Shown here piece by piece: positions 32,646 through 41,240 of a DNA stretch of 59,502 nt; position 1 is the first letter of the stretch; the number at the start of each line of letters is the position of its first letter. Origin of the DNA: Candidatus Melainabacteria bacterium. GTDB taxonomy: Bacteria > Cyanobacteriota > Vampirovibrionia > Gastranaerophilales > Gastranaerophilaceae. A program made the position numbers and the translations under genes. The notes beneath the pieces were generated by a model, which was not told where the DNA came from, searched no databases, and was given only the letters and a program-made list of their open reading frames with translations. The DNA is taken from positions 1 through 59,502 of the forward strand of contig QHME01000010.1 in the NCBI GenBank assembly GCA_003258735.1. The letters are read 5' to 3'.

Positions 32646-33219
32646 TAATTTAAAAATAGTTTTTGCAACTGGAAATCCTCACAAAGTCCATGAAATAAAT
32701 GAAATTTCAAAAGGTCGTGGAATTGAATTTGTTCTTCCTCCGAAAGATTTTGACCCAATAGAAAATGGAACGACATTTGAACAAAATTCATTTATAAAAG
32801 CGCAAACAGCTGCAAAATTATCAAAAAATATTACTTTAGCGGATGATTCAGGGCTTTGCGTTGAGGTTTTAGGTAACGCTCCTGGGATATTTTCAGCAAG
32901 ATATGCAGAAACTCCACAAGCACGTATTGATAAATTACTTAAAAATATGTATGGAAAAGAAAATAGAAAAGCCAAATTTGTATGTGCAATGACTTTGCTT
33001 GATAGTGATGGCAACATATTAGACCAAGAAGTTGGAGAGTGTCATGGCAAAATAGCCAAAGAACAATTTGGTTCAAACGGTTTTGGATATGACCCAATAT
33101 TTATTCCTGATGGATATAACATCACAATTGCCCAAATGAATGAAGATTTGAAAAACAAAATTTCGCATAGAAGCATAGCGTTGAATAAAATTTTAAGCTA
33201 TATTTCTAACAATCTTTAG
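32635..33219 (+). CDS. rdgB: RdgB/HAM1 non-canonical purine NTP pyrophosphatase
   Basis: The 194-residue house-cleaning enzyme hydrolyses ITP/XTP and dITP. It begins with the family motif FATGNPHKVHEI, then FEQNSFIKAQTAAK, LADDSGLCVEVLGNAPGIFSARYA, GFGYDPIFIP and SHRSIALNK. The ATG at 32635 lies inside the last codons of uppS, giving coupled translation. Last gene of the ftsI operon. No clear terminator hairpin follows. Confidence 0.95.
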   Translation: MENSNLKIVFATGNPHKVHEINEISKGRGIEFVLPPKDFDPIENGTTFEQNSFIKAQTAAKLSKNITLADDSGLCVEVLGNAPGIFSARYAETPQARIDKLLKNMYGKENRKAKFVCAMTLLDSDGNILDQEVGECHGKIAKEQFGSNGFGYDPIFIPDGYNITIAQMNEDLKNKISHRSIALNKILSYISNNL

Positions 33220-33268
33220 ACCTGCTCTAACCCCATTGCCTAATGGATTATAACCCAATTGCATAATC

Positions 33269-33296
33269 TTGACATCCTTATTATCTGTTATAAAAT
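33269..33296 (+). promoter_or_regulatory. Promoter of the RND efflux operon
   Basis: TTGACA (33269-33274, perfect) and TAAAAT (33291-33296) are 16 bases apart. A short inverted pair, GATTAT/ATAATC, lies just upstream at about 33246-33268 and reaches the -35, a possible but weak operator. The leader to the ATG at 33354 is about 50 bases. Confidence 0.65.
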
Positions 33297-33353
33297 TAAT
33301 ATGTTGATTAGAAATTTATCCAGACTAAATTTGTTACTCAGGGAGAGTGTATA

Positions 33354-34523
33354 ATGAAAAAAAAGATAATCATTGTAGTATTGGCTGTATTACTTGCCAT
33401 TGCTACGCGATTTATTATGTCAGTTGCCGGTTCATATATGAAAAAGAATTCGGCAAAAAATCGTCCGGCACCAAATGTTGTTGTCGATACAATTAGTGAG
33501 CAAGATGTTATTCAAAGTTTTGATGCTCCAGGACGTGTTGTTTCAAAATATCAGGTGAGCGTTATGGCACGTATTTCAGGATATTTACAAAAAAGTTACT
33601 TCAAAGAAGGTGATTATGTAAAAGCAGGTGAAACTCTTTTCTTAATCGAACCTGTAGAATATCAAAACGCAGCAAGTGTCGCTGGTGCAAATATCCAAAA
33701 TATTAGAGCTCAATTAGCTTATGCTAATAAACAGCTTGCTCGAGCTGAAGAACTTGTAAAACAAGATTATATTGCTAAATCAAGATATGATGAAATTTTG
33801 GCAAATAGAGACGCTTTGCAAGCCCAATTAAAAGCTGCTCAATCAAATTTTAATGACACAAACAGGAATTTGAGTTACACACGTGTAAAAGCACCGGTGG
33901 ACGGTAGAATAGGTATTATTGATGTTACTGTCGGCAACTATGTAACCCCATCATCAGGTTCACTTACTACAATTAACAGCACAAATCCGATTTATGTAAC
34001 ATTTCCTCTATCATCAGAAGATTACGCATCTATTTCTTCAATTGATGAAAATGCGAATGCTAAACGAAGAGTTGAATTGTATTTCCAAAATGGTGATAAA
34101 TACAACCAAGATGGTGTACAAGATTTTTTAGACAACAAAGTTGACCAATCAACAGGCACTGTTACAATGAGGGCAACTTTCCAAAACAAAGATAACAAAT
34201 TACTTCACGGAGAATTTGTAAATGTTAAATTATATGCAAATCATCCAGTAAAAGTTCCTGTCGTACCGATTGTTGCAGTTCAAGAAAACCAAGAAGGAAA
34301 ATACGTTTATACAATTGATGAAACAGGAATGCCAAAACTTACTTATATAAAAGTTCAAGGTCAATCTGGCGATAATTGGATAGTAAAAGATGGTTTAAAA
34401 GCAGGTGACAGAGTAATTGTAGATGGAATTTTGAAAGTTACTCCTGGAACTCCTGTAAAAATTGTTTCAAAAGAAGAAATGGCAAAATTAAACGAAGTTA
34501 AATCAGACAAAAAGAAAAAATAA
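33354..34523 (+). CDS. RND efflux periplasmic adaptor (membrane fusion protein)
   Basis: The 389-residue AcrA/MexA-type adaptor has a signal-anchor (about 4-25), the biotinyl-lipoyl start VVSKYQVSVMARISGYLQK, a coiled-coil hairpin (about 100-170), the second lipoyl half YTRVKAPVDGRIGI, a beta-barrel and a membrane-proximal domain. It bridges the inner-membrane pump and the TolC channel. AGGGAGAG precedes the ATG. The next gene, the pump, is 16 bases downstream. Confidence 0.94.
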   Translation: MKKKIIIVVLAVLLAIATRFIMSVAGSYMKKNSAKNRPAPNVVVDTISEQDVIQSFDAPGRVVSKYQVSVMARISGYLQKSYFKEGDYVKAGETLFLIEPVEYQNAASVAGANIQNIRAQLAYANKQLARAEELVKQDYIAKSRYDEILANRDALQAQLKAAQSNFNDTNRNLSYTRVKAPVDGRIGIIDVTVGNYVTPSSGSLTTINSTNPIYVTFPLSSEDYASISSIDENANAKRRVELYFQNGDKYNQDGVQDFLDNKVDQSTGTVTMRATFQNKDNKLLHGEFVNVKLYANHPVKVPVVPIVAVQENQEGKYVYTIDETGMPKLTYIKVQGQSGDNWIVKDGLKAGDRVIVDGILKVTPGTPVKIVSKEEMAKLNEVKSDKKKK

Positions 34524-34539
34524 TAAAGGTTAAACATAA

Positions 34540-37500
34540 ATGTCAGAAGAAAAACAAGGAAATTTATTTATTAAGCGTCCGAAATTGGCGATTGTTATCT
34601 CTCTTGCAATTCTACTTGCAGGTATTTTGATGATTAAAACATTACCTCTTGAAGAATATCCTTCAATCACGCCTCCGCAAGTTGTAGTTAGTGCGACTTA
34701 TGCCGGTGCGAGTTCTGACGTAATTGAATCTACCATTGCAGCTCCAGTTGAGGCTCAATTGAATGGTGTTCAAAATATGATTTACATGTCCTCAACATCT
34801 CAAAACGGTTCTTATAAATTAACCTTGTACTTTGAAGTAGGTTCTGACCCAGATATGGCAGTTGTAAACGTACAAAACCAACTGCAATTGGTAACTCCAC
34901 GTTTGCCTGAAGAAGTTCGAAGGTACGGTCTGTCAGTGCGAAAATCTACAGGCGGTCCAGGATTAATGATGATTTCCGTAAATTCACCACATGGCTCTTA
35001 TGACAGTTTGTTTGTATCAAACTATGCAGATATTTTCATTAAAGATGAACTTGCGCGTATCAAAGGAGTTGGTACAGTCAGTGTATTCGGTTCTTCAAGT
35101 TATTCTATGAGAATTTGGCTTGATGCGGATAAGATGGCAACTTATGGACTTTCTACAACTGATGTAACAACAGCTATTCAATCGCAAAACATTCAGTCAC
35201 CGGCAGGTGATTTGGGTGTAGAGCCGATGAAAGATAAACAATTGATAAAACTTACAATGCGTACAAAAGGACGCCTAAAAGATGCTAAAGAATTTGAGAA
35301 CATTATCATCAAATCCTTACCAAATGGTGCGCAGGTTCGTTTGAAAGATGTTGCAAGGGTTGATTTGGGTGCAGAAAGTTATTCAAACTTTTCAAGAATT
35401 AGCGGTAAAAACTCTGCAATTATTCCGGTCAGTCAATTACCTGAAGCAAATGCTATTGACCTTTCTAATAAAATCAGAAAGAAAATGGAAGAATTAAGCA
35501 AAACTTTTCCTAAAGATATTGAATACAGAATTCAACACGATGAAACCGAATTTGTACGCGAATCTATCCACGAAGTAATTTCAGCGGTAGCGCTTGCAGT
35601 TCTTTTAGTTTCTCTTGTTACTTATCTATTCTTAGGTACAGCAAGAGCGGCATTTATTCCGTTTGCAGCAATTCCTGTATCGTTGATTGGTGTATTTATA
35701 TTTATGAATATCTTTGGATTTTCAATAAACTTGCTAATCTTATTCGGTTTAGTTCTTGCAGTCGGACTGGTAGTAGATGACGCTATTGTTGTTTTAGAAA
35801 ACACACAGCGACACATTCAAGAGGGTAAAGACCCTAAAACAGCTACCGAAATCACGATGAAAGAAGTTTTTGGTGCTGTCTTAGCTACATCACTTGTATT
35901 GATGGCAGTATTTGTTCCTGTATCATTTATGGGTGGTATCACAGGCAGAATGTTTAGACAGTTTGCATTGTGTATCGCATCATCTATTGGATTGTCAACC
36001 CTTGTAGCTTTAACTTTAGCACCAGCACTGTGTTCAATGATTCTTAAATCAGGAGAAGAAAAAGCTGATTTTCAATTTATTCAAACTTTTGATGATTGGT
36101 TCGCTAAAATCAGAGATAAATATTTGTCATATACAAAGTATTTTGTAGACTCTTGGAAACTTACATTATCTGTACTTGGAATTATTGTTCTATTTACAGC
36201 AGGAATGTTTTTAATAATACCGCGCGGATTCTTACCGTTAGAAGACAGAGGAGCTGTATTTACACAAATTCAATTACCGGATGGATCATCTGCCTCAAGA
36301 ACAGATGAAGTTGCAAAAGATGTTGAGAAGAAATTAACACAAATTCCGGGAGTAAAAGAAACAATTTCCCTTGTTGGTTTAAATGGTGAAAACACAGCAT
36401 TTATAGTTTCAGACTTCAAGCCTTGGTCTAAACGTCATAAAAAAGAAGAATCTCTTGACGGTATTATGAAAAACATCAACCAACAGTTTGCTCATTATCC
36501 GTCAGCAACCGTTGCAACATTCTCTCCACCTGCAATTTCTGGTTTAGGTATGTTTGGAGGTTTTGAATATCAATTACTTGATAAAGGTGATAGGGATGCC
36601 TCAGAATTGTATTCTCAAGCTAAAAAGCTTATGGGTACTGTAATGCAAGACCCTAACTTTGAAATGTTTTACACTACATACAGTGCAAATTTGCCACAGT
36701 TGGAACTTGATGTAGATGTAGACAAAGCTATGGCTCAAAGCGTTCAGGTTAGCGAAGTTTACAACGCAATTGCATCATATTTTGCCAAAACCTATGTAAA
36801 TGACTTTAACAAGTACGGTCGTGTTTACCGTGTATATGTTCAGGCTGATTCCCCTTATAGAGCAAGAATTTCAGATATTAATAAAATATATGTCAAAAAT
36901 ACTTTAGGTAATATGGTTCCGTTATCTTCTGTCATAAAGATTAAAAACGTGGTCGGTCCATACACAAGAACCAGATTCAACATGTATCCAGCTGTTACCT
37001 TCAACGGTAGTACGAGAGCAGGCATAAGTTCTGGTAGAGCAATGGAAATGATGGAAAAAATCTCTGATGAGGTTTTACCTGAAGATATGGGATTTGCTTG
37101 GTCTGGCTCGTCACTACAAGAAAAACAATCAAGCGGACAAATTATTCCAATTTTGATTATGTCACTTGTATTTATTTTCTTGTTCCTTGTTGGCTTGTAC
37201 GAAAGCTGGCTATTGCCAATCAGTGTACTTTTAGTTACACCTGTTGCATTAGTCGGAGCGTTGTTATTCCAATATGTTTCAGGATATTCTCTTGATATTT
37301 ACTCTCAAATAGGTCTTGTTATGTTAATCGGTTTGAGTACAAAACAGGCTATTTTGATTATTGAATTTGCAAAAGATGCTCATGAAGGCGGATTATCTAT
37401 CAGAGAAGCAGCTATGCAAGCCGCAAAACTAAGATTCCGAGCTGTAATGATGACAAACATTGCATTTATCTTAGGTTTATTGCCTTTGGTATTTGCATCA

Positions 37501-37674
37501 GGAGCAGGAGCAGCATCAAGACACTCCGTTGGTATGACTGTATTTGGCGGTATGATTGCGGTTGCATTTGTAGGTACACTTCTTGTTCCGGCATTTTATG
37601 TAATGGTAGAAGAGTTTAAACTAAACTTTGCTAAACGAGTAAAACAATATAGAGAAAGTAAAAAGAATGCTTAG
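34540..37674 (+). CDS. RND multidrug efflux transporter (AcrB/HAE1 type)
   Basis: The 1044-residue inner-membrane proton-driven pump. It has the N-terminal first helix (RPKLAIVISLAILLAGILM), EEYPSITPPQVVVSATYAGAS, the helix-4 motif LVLAVGLVVDDAIVVLEN with its two proton-relay aspartates, and the matching helix-10/11 lysine region LIGLSTKQAILIIEFAK. Twelve membrane helices and two large periplasmic loops fit the HAE1 class, whose substrates are hydrophobic drugs, bile salts or dyes. It overlaps the TolC gene by eight bases. Confidence 0.96.
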   Translation: MSEEKQGNLFIKRPKLAIVISLAILLAGILMIKTLPLEEYPSITPPQVVVSATYAGASSDVIESTIAAPVEAQLNGVQNMIYMSSTSQNGSYKLTLYFEVGSDPDMAVVNVQNQLQLVTPRLPEEVRRYGLSVRKSTGGPGLMMISVNSPHGSYDSLFVSNYADIFIKDELARIKGVGTVSVFGSSSYSMRIWLDADKMATYGLSTTDVTTAIQSQNIQSPAGDLGVEPMKDKQLIKLTMRTKGRLKDAKEFENIIIKSLPNGAQVRLKDVARVDLGAESYSNFSRISGKNSAIIPVSQLPEANAIDLSNKIRKKMEELSKTFPKDIEYRIQHDETEFVRESIHEVISAVALAVLLVSLVTYLFLGTARAAFIPFAAIPVSLIGVFIFMNIFGFSINLLILFGLVLAVGLVVDDAIVVLENTQRHIQEGKDPKTATEITMKEVFGAVLATSLVLMAVFVPVSFMGGITGRMFRQFALCIASSIGLSTLVALTLAPALCSMILKSGEEKADFQFIQTFDDWFAKIRDKYLSYTKYFVDSWKLTLSVLGIIVLFTAGMFLIIPRGFLPLEDRGAVFTQIQLPDGSSASRTDEVAKDVEKKLTQIPGVKETISLVGLNGENTAFIVSDFKPWSKRHKKEESLDGIMKNINQQFAHYPSATVATFSPPAISGLGMFGGFEYQLLDKGDRDASELYSQAKKLMGTVMQDPNFEMFYTTYSANLPQLELDVDVDKAMAQSVQVSEVYNAIASYFAKTYVNDFNKYGRVYRVYVQADSPYRARISDINKIYVKNTLGNMVPLSSVIKIKNVVGPYTRTRFNMYPAVTFNGSTRAGISSGRAMEMMEKISDEVLPEDMGFAWSGSSLQEKQSSGQIIPILIMSLVFIFLFLVGLYESWLLPISVLLVTPVALVGALLFQYVSGYSLDIYSQIGLVMLIGLSTKQAILIIEFAKDAHEGGLSIREAAMQAAKLRFRAVMMTNIAFILGLLPLVFASGAGAASRHSVGMTVFGGMIAVAFVGTLLVPAFYVMVEEFKLNFAKRVKQYRESKKNA

Positions 37675-39088
37675 AAAATATATATTATTAATAACATTTG
37701 TAATAATAATGCTTTTACCACTTCAAAATGTTGAAGCTAAGGGCATTGGAAACAAGCTCAACTCTGATGAATTTCCTCAGGGCGAAAATGTCTTACCTAA
37801 TGTTGAAGTTAAACCTGATTTTGTTATCGCTGGCTCTGTTGAAAAAAATATTGATATGACCCTTGATAATTGCATCAGGCTAGCACTTGGGAATAACCCA
37901 CAAATAAACGCTGCATTTCAAGATATATTAGCTTCTGACGCACGTATAAAACAGGTGTGGTCAAACTATTTTCCAACAATAACTTGGCAAACCGGTTATA
38001 CAAAATTAAAACAACTACAGTTGTCTGATGCTTTGGGAAGAAATTTAGAGTTTAATTATTACCTTTTAGGACAAGTTTCTTTACAAGAAATGCTTTATGA
38101 TTTTGGTGTTACTCAAAATCAAGCAACAATCAGAAAACTAGACTATGAAGCCTATAAAAAAACATTTGAAGCAACAGTAAATGATGTTATTTATCAAACA
38201 AAAGATGCTTATTATAATGTACTATTCGCCTATGAGGCTAAACGCGTGGCACAGGATACCGTCGATAAATATCAACTGTTTTACAATCAGGCAAGAGCCT
38301 TCTATACAACAGGAATGAATCCAAAAGTCGACGTTACAATTGCTGAAACAAATTTGAGCAGTGCAAAATTAAAACTTATTCAAGCTGAAAATGCAGTAAA
38401 TCTAGCTATAGCAAAACTTAATAATGTAATGGGAGTACCTTATATTGAAAGATATGACGTTCTTGACCGCTTACAATATAAGCCCATTAACCTTACATTT
38501 GAGCAGGCAATTGATACAGCCAGAGACTCAAGACCTGAGTTAAAACTTGCAGAAATCAGGGTTGAAGGAACCAATCAAACAGTTAAATTAACTAAAAAAT
38601 CGTATTTTCCAACAATATCATTAGAAGGTCAATATCAAAGAGGTGGTAAGTCTTGGAATTCCAACTACGGTTATAATTTTGGTGCTTATTTGACCTTTCC
38701 AAGTATTAATGCAATGTTGATTAGAAACGAAATCAAAGAGGCTAAATATTTGTATGACAAAGAACTTGCTAATGCACGAAATACTCAAAATGCAATCTAT
38801 TTAGAAATTCAAAATGCATATTTGCAACTTGAAGAAAAGAGAAATCAACTGCCTGTTGCTATATTACAGGTTAAACAAGCAAAAGAAAACTACGAACTTT
38901 CTTATGGAAGATATCGTGTAGGTGAAGCCTCTCCAACAGAATTAAAAGATGCTGAAAATAGCTACGAGCAGGCTCAATTGACTTATTATACCGCACTATA
39001 TGAATATAATTCAGCAAAAGCCTTACTTGAAAAATCCATAGGCAAAAATATTGTTGACGATGATGATATTGTTGAAATGGAACCATAA
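37667..39088 (+). CDS. tolC: TolC-family outer membrane efflux channel
   Basis: A 473-residue outer-membrane factor with signal peptide (about 1-24, ending NVEAK). Two TolC repeats, each with long helices and a strand pair, are seen in TLDNCIRLALGNNPQINAA and later LTFEQAIDTARDSRPELKLAE. The C-terminal helix carries GRYRVGEASPTELKDAENSYEQA. With the adaptor and pump upstream it completes a tripartite export system, which implies a true outer membrane. The 3' flank is unusually C-rich and has no obvious terminator. Confidence 0.93.
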   Translation: MLRKYILLITFVIIMLLPLQNVEAKGIGNKLNSDEFPQGENVLPNVEVKPDFVIAGSVEKNIDMTLDNCIRLALGNNPQINAAFQDILASDARIKQVWSNYFPTITWQTGYTKLKQLQLSDALGRNLEFNYYLLGQVSLQEMLYDFGVTQNQATIRKLDYEAYKKTFEATVNDVIYQTKDAYYNVLFAYEAKRVAQDTVDKYQLFYNQARAFYTTGMNPKVDVTIAETNLSSAKLKLIQAENAVNLAIAKLNNVMGVPYIERYDVLDRLQYKPINLTFEQAIDTARDSRPELKLAEIRVEGTNQTVKLTKKSYFPTISLEGQYQRGGKSWNSNYGYNFGAYLTFPSINAMLIRNEIKEAKYLYDKELANARNTQNAIYLEIQNAYLQLEEKRNQLPVAILQVKQAKENYELSYGRYRVGEASPTELKDAENSYEQAQLTYYTALYEYNSAKALLEKSIGKNIVDDDDIVEMEP

Positions 39089-39170
39089 TCCCCTTTTCTC
39101 TAACATAAACTCTTCATCAAAAATAGCCTGCCTTCCAGCCCTCTTGCCATCTAGCCTTCCAAGCATTAAG

Positions 39171-39196
39171 TTTTGTAAACATAAACATTTACAAAA
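39171..39196. repeat. Inverted repeat upstream of the 80-residue gene
   Basis: TTTTGTAAA (39171-39179) and TTTACAAAA (39188-39196) are perfect 9-base arms with an 8-base loop. The first 12 bases, TTTTGTAAACAT, recur at 39593-39604 upstream of the 46-codon gene. Possible operator or promoter-linked site. Confidence 0.45.
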
Positions 39197-39263
39197 AAGC
39201 AATTTTTCAAACGTTATCTACTTTATATATATGTAAGATATAAATAAGAGAGAGAAAAGAGAA

Positions 39264-39506
39264 ATGTTAGCTACTTCAGACAAACCTTTTGGAACAATGA
39301 CCAGACGAGTTTCTAAAAGAAAATCAATTGAAGATTTTAAATATTTGGAAAATAAAGACAGAAGAATGAGATTCAATAACTCACAAGATCCAATCTATTT
39401 TGTTTTTGATTGCATTGAAAACAGACCAGTAAGTGTTCTTGCTAAAGAGTTTGTAAAAGATTCATTCTTTGAAGCTTGTAACTTCGTTTCAAAAATCGTT
39501 GGATAA
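39264..39506 (+). CDS. Small basic protein, unknown
   Basis: An 80-residue cytosolic protein. The N-terminal half is strongly basic (TRRVSKRKSIEDF, NKDRRMRF). The C-terminal half alternates hydrophobic and charged residues (YFVFDCIENRPVSVLAKEFVKDSFFEACNF) and may form a strand and two helices. No family recognised. The ribosome binding site is a purine-rich GAGAGAGAAAAGAG run. A T-rich TATATAT element lies 40 bases upstream, and a hairpin terminator lies 63 bases after the stop, so it is a single-gene unit. Confidence 0.65.
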   Translation: MLATSDKPFGTMTRRVSKRKSIEDFKYLENKDRRMRFNNSQDPIYFVFDCIENRPVSVLAKEFVKDSFFEACNFVSKIVG

Positions 39507-39568
39507 TCAATAGGACAAAAGAGAAAAAGGATTTAATAAGGAAAAAGGATAGGAAATTATTTTATGAC

Positions 39569-39591
39569 AAACGCTCAATCGAGCGTTTTTT
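39569..39591 (+). terminator. Terminator of the 80-residue gene
   Basis: AAACGCTC and GAGCGTTT pair perfectly with loop AATC and are followed by T residues. Confidence 0.8.
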
Positions 39592-39592
39592 A

Positions 39593-39604
39593 TTTTGTAA
39601 ACAT
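39593..39604. repeat. Second copy of the 12-base repeat
   Basis: TTTTGTAAACAT is identical to 39171-39182. Both copies lie in the leader regions of adjacent small genes, about 90-100 bases before their start codons. Confidence 0.4.
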
Positions 39605-39694
39605 TATTTAATATATGAATTAATTTATTAAAGATTGTAGAAAAACATTCCGAATACATATATGTAATTAGCCAATGCGGAGTGTGTATCAAGC

Positions 39695-39835
39695 ATGTAC
39701 GAAGATTTAATGAGAAAGCAAATTATTATCGAACTTAAAAATTTAATTAAGAAGGCAGAAAATATCGACAACGACAAAGATACTTACTGTGAATTTATGA
39801 AAGATATGATTTTAAGTACCTACAGTGTTAATTAG
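39695..39835 (+). CDS. Possible 46-residue small protein
   Basis: A short open frame, MYEDLMRKQIIIELKNLIKK followed by an acidic middle and CEFMKDMILSTYS, reads as two amphipathic helices. GGAG lies about 12 bases before the ATG, a little far; the second in-frame ATG (39710) is an alternative start. It fills an otherwise empty gap between a strong terminator and the CoA-disulfide-reductase-like gene. It is supported only by composition and position. Confidence 0.45.
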   Translation: MYEDLMRKQIIIELKNLIKKAENIDNDKDTYCEFMKDMILSTYSVN

Positions 39836-39851
39836 ACTGTTGTGCAATGTT

Positions 39852-39888
39852 TTTCCATAGAAATTAATTTAGATTATTTCTATGGAAA
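39852..39888. promoter_or_regulatory. 13-bp inverted repeat covering the start of the CoA-disulfide-reductase-like gene
   Basis: TTTCCATAGAAAT (39852-39864) and ATTTCTATGGAAA (39876-39888) are perfect arms with an 11-base loop. The start ATG (39882-39884) lies inside the right arm. No Shine-Dalgarno is present; TAGATT at 39870-39875 is six bases before the ATG and could be a -10. The site could be an operator over the transcription start or an RNA hairpin hiding the start codon. Confidence 0.6.
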
Positions 39889-41240
39889 TTGTTATCATAG
39901 GCGGTGTCGCAGCGGGAGCTAAGGCTGCTGCAAAAATCAAACGTTTACTACCAAGTTCAAATGTCAGTATTTACACAGATGATACGCATGTTTCTTATTC
40001 ATCTTGTGGATTACCATATTATATTGAAGGTAATTTTTCTGACTACAAATCGCTACTTGTACGCTCAGTTGAAGAATTTCAAGCCTCTGGAATAAATGTA
40101 TATTTAAAGGCAAAAGTTGAAAAAATACTTATCCCTCAGCAACAAGTTTTGGTTTGTTCAAACAATCAAATAAGATTAGTCAAATATGACAGATTGATTA
40201 TTGCAACAGGCGCAAGACCTCTAATTCCGAACATCAATGGGGTTAATGATTTTGATAATGTTTATACTCTGAGAAAAATAGAAGATGGTATAAAAATTAA
40301 AGAAAAAATGTTGCAATCCAAACATGCAGTAATTATTGGAAGTGGTTATATCGGTTTAGAACTATTGGAAGCTTTTGTTCGAAATGGATTAGAGGTTGAT
40401 GTTATCGAAAAAAATGACCGAATTATGCCAATGTTTGACCCTGATATGTCTGATATTATAAGAACTCGCATAGAATCCTGTAACTCAAAAACTTTTGCAT
40501 TTCATACAGGTGAAACTGTTAGTGAATTTATAGGTAAAGGACGAACTTTGACGCATGTCAAAACTCTTTCAGGCAAGACTTTTAAAACAGATTTTGTATT
40601 ATTAAGTGCAGGAATTGTTCCAAACTCAGAAATTGCAAAAGATGCAGGTATTAAAATTGGCGAATCTGGCGCTATAAAAGTAAATAAACTTATGCAGACT
40701 TCTGTTCCTAATATTTATGCCTGTGGTGATTGCTGTGAAGAACCTCATCTAATTAGCGGACATTCTGTTTGGGTTCCTTTAGGTTCTACCGCAAATAAAG
40801 AAGGTCGTTGCGCTGCACTGAACGCAGCAGGGGTTTACACAGTATTTGAAGGAGTTCTCGGCTCAGCTGTTTCCAGATGTCTAAATACGACTATGTCAAT
40901 GACAGGATTAACAACACGCGAGGCTGAGAGTTTTGGCTACACGTCGGTTTCAGCAGTTGTTTCAAAATCCGATATGGTTGCGTATATGCCTGAAGCAAGC
41001 GATATCACAATTAAAGTCATAGCAGATAAAGTTACAGGATTGATTTTGGGTGGGCAAGCTGTTGGCTCTCTTGGCGCCGATAAAAGAATTAATTCTCTAG
41101 CTAGCGCGCTGGTCGGAAAACTTACGGTAAAACAATTTGGCAACAACGACCTGACATATTCTCCACCATTTTCACCAACTATTGATCCCTTGCTTGATGC
41201 AATGAATATACTTTGTACTAAGATTCCGCGTCATTGTTAG
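39882..41240 (+). CDS. CoA-disulfide reductase / NADH oxidase-like flavoprotein
   Basis: The 452-residue pyridine-nucleotide-disulfide oxidoreductase has the FAD site IIGGVAAGAKAAAKIKR, a single redox cysteine C42 in SYSSCGLPYYIEG as in CoA-disulfide reductases and NADH oxidases, the NAD(P)H site VIIGSGYIGLELLEA, and NIYACGDCCEEP. No C-terminal rhodanese domain follows. It probably reduces CoA disulfide, persulfide or oxygen with NAD(P)H for redox defence; sequence alone does not separate these. Its 3' end overlaps the convergent FAD oxidoreductase gene by 23 bases. Confidence 0.88.
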   Translation: MEIVIIGGVAAGAKAAAKIKRLLPSSNVSIYTDDTHVSYSSCGLPYYIEGNFSDYKSLLVRSVEEFQASGINVYLKAKVEKILIPQQQVLVCSNNQIRLVKYDRLIIATGARPLIPNINGVNDFDNVYTLRKIEDGIKIKEKMLQSKHAVIIGSGYIGLELLEAFVRNGLEVDVIEKNDRIMPMFDPDMSDIIRTRIESCNSKTFAFHTGETVSEFIGKGRTLTHVKTLSGKTFKTDFVLLSAGIVPNSEIAKDAGIKIGESGAIKVNKLMQTSVPNIYACGDCCEEPHLISGHSVWVPLGSTANKEGRCAALNAAGVYTVFEGVLGSAVSRCLNTTMSMTGLTTREAESFGYTSVSAVVSKSDMVAYMPEASDITIKVIADKVTGLILGGQAVGSLGADKRINSLASALVGKLTVKQFGNNDLTYSPPFSPTIDPLLDAMNILCTKIPRHC

